A stretch of 5,434 bases of DNA from contig NVWJ01000001.1 in the NCBI GenBank assembly GCA_002746235.1, forward strand, positions 149,479-154,912. The letters run 5' to 3'. The translations under genes and the position numbers were made by a program. Position 1 is the first letter of the stretch; every line of letters begins with the position of its first letter. The notes under the pieces were generated by a model. It worked only from the letters and a program-made list of their open reading frames with translations, was not told the origin of the DNA and made no database searches. Shown here piece by piece: positions 1 to 5,434 of this stretch. This stretch comes from Planctomycetota bacterium (GTDB taxonomy: Bacteria > Planctomycetota > UBA1135).

Positions 1-371
1 AGTTGCAGATCCACCGATTGCATGACCTGGTCGAAGCCTTGCAGATTGGCAAACTCAATGCCTAAGGGAACCGATCCAGAAAGAAGTGCAGAGAATCCAT
101 CAATGCGCTCGCTTAACTGTTCATCGGCATAGCGCACGCGGAAGGAATCCTGACGCGACAAGCGCGATAGGTGGACCAAACTTACACTGCGTAAAGCCGC
201 AAGCTGTTGATCCCCTCTAAATAAATTAAGGAAATCTTTAGGAACGGTGACCGGGCATCGGGCGCGATTGGCATCGGGCTTCCGATCCGGGGCTGAGTCA
301 TAGCCAAGGGAAAGTTCTTCGCAAGCGCGCAGGCGATGCAGCCACGCAGCTTCGGAAGAAGCAATCTCTGG
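1..371 (-). other. Condensation-domain C-terminal-lobe-like segment (incomplete at window edge)
   Basis: From about residue 325 the protein matches the order of landmarks in the second half of NRPS condensation domains. These are SEAAWLHRL (compare the conserved yW..L segment), a hydrophobic helix followed by L-S-R-Q-D-S-F-R-V-R-Y (compare L.gq.d..vG.p), and I-D-G-F-S-A-L-L-S-G-S-V-P-L-G-I (compare lvG.fvntlplr). The N-terminal lobe with the HHxxxDG catalytic motif is absent: only about 30 residues separate this segment from the F domain. It is probably a truncated, non-condensing C remnant. An adenylation domain would be expected next, beyond the window. Confidence 0.55.
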
Positions 372-1343
372 AAGCAAGGCACCTAATCCAGTAAGGAATC
401 CGGCATGCCGCCGGCGCAAAACTTGACCGACGCGCAAACCGGAAGACGTCATCCAATCCATGACCTCTAAGGTCTCGCCGCGCAAACTCACTAGTTCGGT
501 GAGGCGCAAGTTGCCATCGGCCGTGGCCACCACCAAGCCGCGTTCGGATGCAGCGAGAATGGTCCCAGCTTCTACCAGCTCTTTGCCCGGCTCGGCGATG
601 GCGCTCACCACCCCAATGGCCTGCTCCTCAAAAACCAACTTAGCCATGCAAAAAGCGTTGGCATAGCCGCCAAAATCAAGCGCGCGCACGGTGGCTTCTA
701 ATTCCTTTGCCTTAAGCGTCCAATCGAGACACCCCCAATGCTCCGGGCGCTGATCGACGGTAAAGCGGGTGCGCGCTTTTTCATCGATAGGGACGATGGC
801 CAGTTTTTCCGCGGCCAAATCTGGGAGTAGCTGCTCAAAACCGGTGAGAGCGGCCTCAAAACATTTCATGTTGAGGCTCAGCGAAGTGTCATCGGCCTCG
901 ATGGCGACCGGAATCTGGCGCAGAATCCCACCCTCGCCAACCGTGGCCTCCGACAAATGCCAAGAAACGCCGTAATGCCGCTCTTGAGCCATGAGAGCCC
1001 ATGCCGGGCCGTGCGGACCCGAATATTTTGGCAAGGGGCTGTCCTGAATGTTAATCGCAGCCACGCGCGGCAAAGAGCGCAAGAACTCCGGCAATTCCTT
1101 TAGCCAGGTAATGCTAAATAGGTAGTCGCATTTCAGGTGATCCACATGAGCAGCCACCAGGTCCTCAGCGGGCAAGATTTCAATCCCATGAGCATCGGCC
1201 CAATCCCGCACACGAGTGGCATCGGATAGGACTGCGCAAATTTCGAAATCGGCGCTTAGAAGTCGCTCAGCACACTCCAGAAGAAGTGAATCCACGCCGA
1301 TGAGTACACAGCGGAGCTTGTTCGGTTGATGATTTGAAACCAT
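1..1343 (-). CDS. Formyltransferase-like / NRPS-type multidomain protein, N-terminal part (3' end beyond window)
   Basis: An uninterrupted reading frame runs from the ATG at 1343 off the window edge, giving 447 complete residues. Seen: a formyl_trans_N-like Rossmann domain (about residues 10-180; CVLIGVDSLL at the start, NIQDSPLPKYSG substrate loop), a formyl_trans_C-like barrel (about 205-296), then from about residue 325 a segment resembling the C-terminal half of an NRPS condensation domain. Known: F domains fused to NRPS modules (LgrA of linear gramicidin) N-formylate the first aminoacyl-carrier thioester using formyl-tetrahydrofolate. The text also resembles megasynthase proteins I recall carrying a MupA-type luciferase-like monooxygenase further downstream; that part is not visible. 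Odd: two catalytic residues of the F domain are replaced. Start choice: the family begins about ten residues before the first beta strand, which fits ATG 1343. No Shine-Dalgarno precedes it, and in-frame GTGs at 1385 and 1400 are weaker alternatives. It diverges from the PKS gene and probably serves the same pathway. Family assignment is firm; the product is unknown. Confidence 0.88.
   Translation of the reverse strand, partial: MVSNHQPNKLRCVLIGVDSLLLECAERLLSADFEICAVLSDATRVRDWADAHGIEILPAEDLVAAHVDHLKCDYLFSITWLKELPEFLRSLPRVAAINIQDSPLPKYSGPHGPAWALMAQERHYGVSWHLSEATVGEGGILRQIPVAIEADDTSLSLNMKCFEAALTGFEQLLPDLAAEKLAIVPIDEKARTRFTVDQRPEHWGCLDWTLKAKELEATVRALDFGGYANAFCMAKLVFEEQAIGVVSAIAEPGKELVEAGTILAASERGLVVATADGNLRLTELVSLRGETLEVMDWMTSSGLRVGQVLRRRHAGFLTGLGALLPEIASSEAAWLHRLRACEELSLGYDSAPDRKPDANRARCPVTVPKDFLNLFRGDQQLAALRSVSLVHLSRLSRQDSFRVRYADEQLSERIDGFSALLSGSVPLGIEFANLQGFDQVMQSVDLQ
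456..731 (-). other. Formyltransferase C-terminal-like subdomain
   Basis: About residues 205-296 of the minus-strand protein. It contains the L-D-W...A..L.A.VRALDFG pattern, then beta-rich text with G-T-I-L-A and L-V-V-A-T-A-D-G-N-L-R-L, which resembles the OB-like barrel (formyl_trans_C) after the catalytic domain in methionyl-tRNA formyltransferase and related sugar or NRPS formyltransferases. In Fmt this part contacts the tRNA. In F-domain megasynthases it lies between the catalytic domain and the NRPS part, as here. Confidence 0.7.
804..1316 (-). other. Formyltransferase N-terminal (catalytic) domain, degenerate active site
   Basis: About residues 10-180 of the minus-strand protein. The loop reads N98-I-Q100-D-S-P-L-P, where formyltransferases such as Fmt, PurN and NRPS F domains read N-x-H-x-S-L-L-P or N-F-H-D-G-P-L-P. 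The later motif reads V-G136-E-G-G-I-L where the family has V-D-x-G-x-I-L. Q100 and G136 are 36 residues apart, the same spacing as catalytic His110 and Asp146 in E. coli Fmt, so the alignment is probably right and the substitutions real. The SPLP folate-loop signature and the fold-defining segments are kept. This suggests a folded domain with little or no formyl-transfer activity, or an altered one. Confidence 0.8.
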
Positions 1344-1448
1344 AATGGTGTGGAAATGGCGAGTCGGATTCCGGCTGATTCCCACAGGTGAAATTACCAC
1401 GTGAAAGGGCTGTTTTCTGCACCCTTTTCTCCCTCCTTCTGAAGCTGC
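1344..1448. promoter_or_regulatory. Divergent intergenic region between the NRPS-like and PKS genes
   Basis: Both genes start outward from this 105-bp gap, so it must hold, or overlap, promoters for both unless they lie inside the coding regions. I see no convincing -35/-10 pair on either strand. Short structure is present: GATTCC at 1367 and 1377 (10-bp pitch), GTGAAA at 1388 and 1401 (13-bp pitch), and a CACGTG palindrome at 1398-1403 within an imperfect dyad. Neither start codon has a clear Shine-Dalgarno; only a weak GAAG at 1441-1444 precedes the plus-strand ATG. A polypurine stretch rich in AAGGAGG lies on the minus strand at about 1422-1440. Confidence 0.45.
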
Positions 1449-1450
1449 AT
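1394..1450 (-). CDS. Possible 18-codon leader ORF upstream of the NRPS-like gene (speculative)
   Basis: On the minus strand a GGAGGA motif (about 1455-1460) sits a few bases upstream of an ATG at 1450. This opens an 18-codon frame (MQLQKEGEKG followed by AENSPFTW) that ends with TAA at 1394, about 50 bases before the NRPS-like start. Its ATG overlaps the PKS start codon on the opposite strand (CATG at 1448-1451). It has the best ribosome binding site in the intergenic area, while the large gene has none. The GGAGGA is, however, the complement of PKS serine codons and may be chance. I recognise no peptide family. Confidence 0.15.
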   Translation of the reverse strand: MQLQKEGEKGAENSPFTW

Positions 1451-4400
1451 GACTTCCTCCCCCAATTTGGCAGAGGCCTACCCCGAAACTGCCATCGCAG
1501 TGGTGGGTACGGCGTGCCATTTACCTGGGGCAAACAACAGCGAGGAGTTCTGGAACAACCTGCGCAACGGGATTGAATCGACCTCTTTCTTCACCGACGA
1601 AGAACTGGTGGCCGCTGGAATTCCAGCTGCGAAAATTCAGTCCCCCGGATATGTAAAGGCCAGTCCGGTGTTGGATGGAGTGGCCGCATTCGATCCTGGA
1701 TTTTGGGGAATCTCACCGAAAGATGCGGCAATTATGGATCCGCAACATCGGCATTTCCTGGAGTGCGCCTATGAAGCGCTAGAAGATGCCGGCCATGACT
1801 CGCAACGTTTCGATGGCACCATTGGCGTGTTCGGCGGTTGCGGCGCAAACTCCTACCTCATGTTCAACCTGCTCACTAACCCCGAGTTAGTGGATTCGGT
1901 TGGCATGTTTTTGTTGCGCCATACCAGCAACGATAAGGATTTCTTAACCACTTTCACTTCCTACAAGATGGATTTGGAAGGACCGAGTGTTGGTATTCAA
2001 ACTGCGTGCTCCACTTCCCTCGTTGCAATTCATATGGCAGCGCAGCAACTCATCAACGGTGAGTGCGATATGGCGTTGGCAGGCGGCTCGAGTATCGAAG
2101 TCCCCCATGTGACCGGTTATCGCTATGAGCAAGGCGAAATCCTTTCGCCGGATGGACATTGTCGTCCCTTCGACGCTGCGTCCGCCGGAACGGTTTTCGG
2201 CAGTGGCGCCGGCATGGTGGTGCTGCGTCGTTTATCCGATGCTTTAGCAGATGGCGACACCATTCGCGCTGTCCTGCGCGGTTCGGCGGTCAATAACGAT
2301 GGCTCGCGCAAAGCCGGATTCCTTGCACCAAGTGTAGACGGCCAAGCCCATGCAGCCGCCGAAGCCATGGCTGTTGCGGAAGTCGATGCTGAGAGTTTGT
2401 CTTATGTCGAGACCCACGGCACCGGCACTCCGGTTGGCGATCCGATTGAAGTCGCTGGCTTAACCCAAGCCTTCCGCGAAACCACAAGTGCAACTGGTTT
2501 TTGCGCGATTGGATCGTGCAAGTCCAACATTGGCCATGCCGATACAGCTGCAGGTGTGGCAAGTTTTTTGAAGGTGGTGGAATCTCTGCGCCATGAAGAA
2601 CTGGCGCCGAGTTTGTTCTTCGACAACCCAAACCCACTGATCGAGTTTGAGTCGAGTCCGTTTTTTGTGCAGTCCAAGTTAAGTGCTTGGCCTCGCGGTG
2701 ACCGACCACGACGCGCAGGCGTCAACTCCTTGGGCGTGGGCGGCACCAATGCCCACGTGATTCTTGAAGAAGCGCCGGTACAGAAAAGTGGTGCAAGTCG
2801 GCATCCGTTTCAAGTGCTTCCGCTATCTGCCAAAAGCACCTCAGCGCTCGATCTCATGTGCACGCGCCTCGCTGACCGCCTCGAGCAGGACTCAAGTTTG
2901 GATCTAGCCGACGTCGCGTATACCTTGCAACAAGGCCGACGTATGTTTGCGCAACGTCGAGTCTTTGTGGTTTCAGACCGTGAAGAGGCAATCCGAGCTT
3001 TGCGTGCCTGTAAACCGCCACAAATGCGCCAAGGAAGTTCCTGCGATGGGACCTCCGCCAGGGAACTCGCCTTCTTAATGCCAGGCGGCGGCGCGCAATA
3101 TGCCGAAATGGCGCGCGGGCTCTATGCACAGGAAGATAGTTTCCGCGCAACCATGGATGAGGGGTTTGCCTTGCTGCAAACCAAGCATGGGCTGGATTTA
3201 AAGCCATTGCTGTTCGGAGAAAACGCGGGCGCAGACGCCACTGCGGTTGAGTTACAAAAGCCATCGCTACAACTTCCGTCGATTTACTTAGTGGAAGTAG
3301 CCTTGGCCAAGTTGTGGATGTCTTGGGGCATGCAACCCCATGCCCTACTCGGACATAGCTTGGGCGAAAATAGCGCCGCTTGTTTAGCCGGAGTCTTCTC
3401 CTTCGAAGATGGATTGGGCTTGGTCGTTTTACGCGGTCAGTTGTTCGAATCTTTGCCACCCGGCGGCATGCTCAGCGTAGAAATGACTGCGGCGGAATTA
3501 CAGCCACTGCTGCAGGATGGATTGGTCATTGGGGTGAACAATGCACCGTGCCTGCAAGTCGTTTCGGGAGATCCTGGACCACTGCAATACTTGCGCGAAA
3601 GATTGGAAGGCATGGATGTGGAATGCCAGAGCATTGCTATCCAATGTGCTGCCCATTCTCCAGGACTCGAACCGATCCTTGAGTCCTTCCGCGCCTACCT
3701 GAACGGAATCGCGCTTCATGCGCCGCAGATTCCCATGGTTTCAAACAAAAGCGGAGCTTGGCTCACCGACGCTGAAGCCACTAGCGCTGATTACTGGGTG
3801 GATCATTTACGTCAGCCGGTTCGCTTTGAGCAAGGTGTGGGACTGTTGCTGCAAAGCGCTGACCGCATTTTGTTAGAAGTCGGCCCAGGCAAAGCGCTGG
3901 CATCTTTGGTGCGGCAGCATCCGCAATTAAGTAGCGACCACACGGTGCTTTCCTCTTTGCGGCATCAAGACGAAAAGGCCGACGACTTGAATTTCTTCTG
4001 CGCAGTGCTTGGCCAACTCTGGATTGCAGGACTCACTCCCGATTGGTCCGCTTTCCACGGCGACGATGTGCGCCTGCGCGTTCCCTTGCCAACCTATCCT
4101 TTCGAACGCCAGGACTATTGGATTGAACCGGGTGCCGGCGTTACAGCCTCAACGCAAACTCAAGCCTATGCGCGCCTGGAATCGATCGATGAATGGTTCA
4201 CGCAAAGCAGCTGGCGTGGAGTGCCGCGGCCCTCTGCCTTAACCAAGGCTCTCGCAGAAAAGCAGCGCTGGTTATTGTTCTTGGACCGCCATGGTTTTGG
4301 ATTTGCACTCGCGCAGCGTTTGCGCGATGCCGGCCAAGAAGTCATTACGGTGCGTGAAGGCGATACTTTTTATCGCTTCTCCGACCAAGAGTTCGCTCTG

Positions 4401-5434
4401 TCCCCCGAAGCTGGCCGCGTTGATTACGATGCCCTGATTGGAGCCTTGGTGCAAGAGGAACGTGTGCCGGATCGCATTGTGCATTTGTGGGCAATCTCCG
4501 GTGCGATGGAAGCTCGACCTGGGTCCAGCATGTTTCACCACAATGAGGAGCGTGGCTTTTTCAGCCTATTCTTCTTGGCGCAAGCGCTTGGCGAAATCGA
4601 TCAACTGCCAAACATCCAACTCGATGTGGTATCGAATGGCGTGCATAAGGTCCATGCTGAAGATGTAGTCCAAGCCGAAAAAGCTTTGCTGCTAGGCCCT
4701 GTCCGGGTGATGCCGCGTGAATACGCCTTCCTGCAAACCCGCAGCCTGGACATCGACAATCTCACCGACGATGCGGCTCCATCGTCCGAACAATTAGACC
4801 ATTTACAAAACTTACTCCTGAGCCCTATCGAAGAAGCCATGTTGGCTTCGCGTTCAGGACAAGTGTTTGCGCCGGCGTCGGAAGACTTGGCGTTACCGGC
4901 CGTTGAAGAAGGTAAGCCAGCTTTACCGCAAGGTGGCGTGGTTTTGATCACCGGCGGACTCGGTGGGCTTGGTCTCACCATTGCCGAACATTTCGCGAAC
5001 CAGTCAAAGGCGAAATTGATTCTGCTCGGGCGTTCCTCCTTTCCTCCGCAACGCGATTGGAATACCTGGCTCGAAAGCCACACCGAGAAAGATTCCACCA
5101 GCCAGCGCATTCTTCGGTTGCGCGCCATGCAAGATGCCGGCGCGGAAGTGTTGGTCATTCAAGCAGATGTCGCCAACTTAGAGGACATGCGCAATATGCT
5201 GAAGCTTGCCAAGCAAAGCTTTGGCCACATCGACGGCGTGATTCATGCCGCTGGCGTGTTGGAAGACGGAGTCATTCAAATGCGTACTCCAGAAGCAGTC
5301 GAACGCGTGTTTACCCCCAAGGTCCATGGAACTGTGATTTTGGATCAACTGCTGCGCGAAGAGAAGTTGCACTTCTTCATCTTGTGCTCCTCGACATCGG
5401 TAGCTTTAGGCCCTGCAGGACAAGTGGATTACGT
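1449..5434 (+). CDS. Type I polyketide synthase, KS-AT-KR module, N-terminal part (3' end beyond window)
   Basis: An uninterrupted frame from ATG 1449 to the window end gives 1328 residues. Domains in order: ketosynthase (16-443), linker, acyltransferase (539-839), post-AT linker ending in LPTYPFERQDYW (880-891), ketoreductase structural half (about 913-1160) and catalytic half (1162 onward). There is no dehydratase between AT and KR. An ACP and any further modules would lie downstream. Role: decarboxylative Claisen extension of an enzyme-bound chain in the cytoplasm, then NADPH reduction of the beta-ketone to a hydroxyl. A TGA at 1440-1442 is in frame just upstream, so ATG 1449 is the first possible start. 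Only 15 residues precede the KS, so there is no loading module and no obvious docking helix. The KS and AT wording (TACSTSL, GGGAQY, GENSAACLAG) resembles the PKS clade common in NRPS/PKS hybrids. Specificity and product are not determinable from this part alone. Confidence 0.97.
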   Translation, partial: MTSSPNLAEAYPETAIAVVGTACHLPGANNSEEFWNNLRNGIESTSFFTDEELVAAGIPAAKIQSPGYVKASPVLDGVAAFDPGFWGISPKDAAIMDPQHRHFLECAYEALEDAGHDSQRFDGTIGVFGGCGANSYLMFNLLTNPELVDSVGMFLLRHTSNDKDFLTTFTSYKMDLEGPSVGIQTACSTSLVAIHMAAQQLINGECDMALAGGSSIEVPHVTGYRYEQGEILSPDGHCRPFDAASAGTVFGSGAGMVVLRRLSDALADGDTIRAVLRGSAVNNDGSRKAGFLAPSVDGQAHAAAEAMAVAEVDAESLSYVETHGTGTPVGDPIEVAGLTQAFRETTSATGFCAIGSCKSNIGHADTAAGVASFLKVVESLRHEELAPSLFFDNPNPLIEFESSPFFVQSKLSAWPRGDRPRRAGVNSLGVGGTNAHVILEEAPVQKSGASRHPFQVLPLSAKSTSALDLMCTRLADRLEQDSSLDLADVAYTLQQGRRMFAQRRVFVVSDREEAIRALRACKPPQMRQGSSCDGTSARELAFLMPGGGAQYAEMARGLYAQEDSFRATMDEGFALLQTKHGLDLKPLLFGENAGADATAVELQKPSLQLPSIYLVEVALAKLWMSWGMQPHALLGHSLGENSAACLAGVFSFEDGLGLVVLRGQLFESLPPGGMLSVEMTAAELQPLLQDGLVIGVNNAPCLQVVSGDPGPLQYLRERLEGMDVECQSIAIQCAAHSPGLEPILESFRAYLNGIALHAPQIPMVSNKSGAWLTDAEATSADYWVDHLRQPVRFEQGVGLLLQSADRILLEVGPGKALASLVRQHPQLSSDHTVLSSLRHQDEKADDLNFFCAVLGQLWIAGLTPDWSAFHGDDVRLRVPLPTYPFERQDYWIEPGAGVTASTQTQAYARLESIDEWFTQSSWRGVPRPSALTKALAEKQRWLLFLDRHGFGFALAQRLRDAGQEVITVREGDTFYRFSDQEFALSPEAGRVDYDALIGALVQEERVPDRIVHLWAISGAMEARPGSSMFHHNEERGFFSLFFLAQALGEIDQLPNIQLDVVSNGVHKVHAEDVVQAEKALLLGPVRVMPREYAFLQTRSLDIDNLTDDAAPSSEQLDHLQNLLLSPIEEAMLASRSGQVFAPASEDLALPAVEEGKPALPQGGVVLITGGLGGLGLTIAEHFANQSKAKLILLGRSSFPPQRDWNTWLESHTEKDSTSQRILRLRAMQDAGAEVLVIQADVANLEDMRNMLKLAKQSFGHIDGVIHAAGVLEDGVIQMRTPEAVERVFTPKVHGTVILDQLLREEKLHFFILCSSTSVALGPAGQVDY
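1494..2777 (+). other. PKS ketosynthase (KS) domain
   Basis: Residues 16-443, full length for a type I KS. The catalytic triad is complete: Cys187 in TACSTSL, His323 in ETHGTGT and His363 in SNIGH. An active-site cysteine rather than glutamine means an extending KS, not a decarboxylating loading KSQ. The end of the domain reads GGTNAHVILEEAP. The TACSTSL variant (instead of TACSSSL) and S-Y-K-M-D-L-E-G-P-S before it are typical of KS domains in mixed NRPS/PKS systems, as far as I recall. Confidence 0.96.
3063..3965 (+). other. PKS acyltransferase (AT) domain, probably malonyl-specific
   Basis: Residues 539-839. It starts at LAFLMPGGGAQY. The nucleophile is Ser637 in GHSLGE, the catalytic His736 lies in CAAHS, and the conserved Arg region reads VLRGQLFES. 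The GHSLGE loop lacks the Gln of GHSQGE typical of methylmalonyl AT, and CAAHS is neither HAFH (malonyl) nor YASH (methylmalonyl) but resembles the VAAHS form I recall from AT domains of this clade. I infer malonyl-CoA with moderate confidence. Confidence 0.92.
4185..5434 (+). other. PKS ketoreductase (KR) domain, cut at window end
   Basis: The structural subdomain (from about residue 913; RWLLFLDRHGFG at 940-951) precedes the NADPH-binding half, which starts at VVLITGGLGGLG (glycine motif, residues 1168-1175). Catalytic residues visible are Lys1291 in PKVHG, Ser1315 in CSSTS and Tyr1328 in GQVDY; the Ser-Tyr distance of 13 is canonical. The following Asn is beyond the window. The loop after HAAGV reads L-E-D (1271-1273), close to the LDD fingerprint of B-type KRs, so a B-type (usually D-hydroxy) outcome is suggested. 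The domain looks active. Confidence 0.92.

Noticed and set aside
210..240. AT-rich patch that could look like an internal promoter or terminator
   Set aside because: It falls inside the minus-strand coding frame, near the start of a C-lobe segment. It has no inverted repeat followed by a T-run and no good -35/-10 pair.
1267..1533. 88-codon minus-strand frame spanning the intergenic gap; an internal GTG at 1422 has a good AAGGAGG upstream
   Set aside because: It is out of frame with the NRPS-like gene (79-base offset), overlaps both real genes and resembles no known peptide. The purine-rich motif is probably incidental.
2290..2749. Overlapping minus-strand frames of 139 and 115 codons
   Set aside because: Both are antisense to the KS active-site region, whose plus-strand frame is unambiguous.
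2854..3459. 201-codon open frame on the minus strand, opposite the PKS
   Set aside because: It is antisense to the KS-AT part of a clear PKS. The translation is Arg/Pro/His rich with no recognisable domain, as expected of a shadow frame in GC-rich coding DNA.
4601..5158. 185-codon open frame on the minus strand
   Set aside because: It lies opposite the KR domain. It is a low-complexity Ser/Arg-rich shadow with no family resemblance.
1..5434. CRISPR arrays, tRNA/rRNA genes, insertion sequences, long repeats
   Set aside because: I looked on both strands and saw none. Apart from 105 bases the window is occupied by two megasynthase frames.

Overview
The window is part of a bacterial hybrid NRPS/PKS (secondary metabolite) gene cluster. 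It holds two long, divergently transcribed genes, and both run off the window edges. Coding density, an intergenic gap of only 105 bp and modular type I PKS/NRPS domains point to a moderately GC-rich bacterium with assembly-line biosynthesis. Relatives of both proteins that I recall come from proteobacteria, myxobacteria, cyanobacteria and uncultured symbionts, so I do not assign a phylum.

Layout: (1) positions 1343 down to 1 on the minus strand encode the N-terminal 447 residues of a multidomain protein. It starts with a formyltransferase-like (F) domain, which is followed directly by what reads as the C-terminal lobe of an NRPS condensation domain. The rest lies beyond position 1. (2) Positions 1344-1448 are the divergent intergenic region. 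It has no confident promoter but contains short repeats, a CACGTG palindrome and a possible 18-codon leader ORF on the minus strand. (3) Positions 1449-5434 on the plus strand encode the first 1328 residues of a type I polyketide synthase with the order KS - AT - (no DH) - KR. The window ends two bases after the KR catalytic tyrosine codon.

How they may work together: the PKS module condenses a (probably malonyl) extender onto an acyl or peptidyl chain received from another protein, then reduces the beta-ketone to a hydroxyl. The minus-strand protein probably belongs to the same pathway. Its F domain is unusual: the catalytic His and Asp of formyltransferases appear to be Gln100 and Gly136, with Asn98 kept and the normal 36-residue spacing. 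It may therefore be a non-formylating, repurposed or vestigial domain fused to a half condensation domain. This is the most interesting point in the window. The PKS itself is orthodox.
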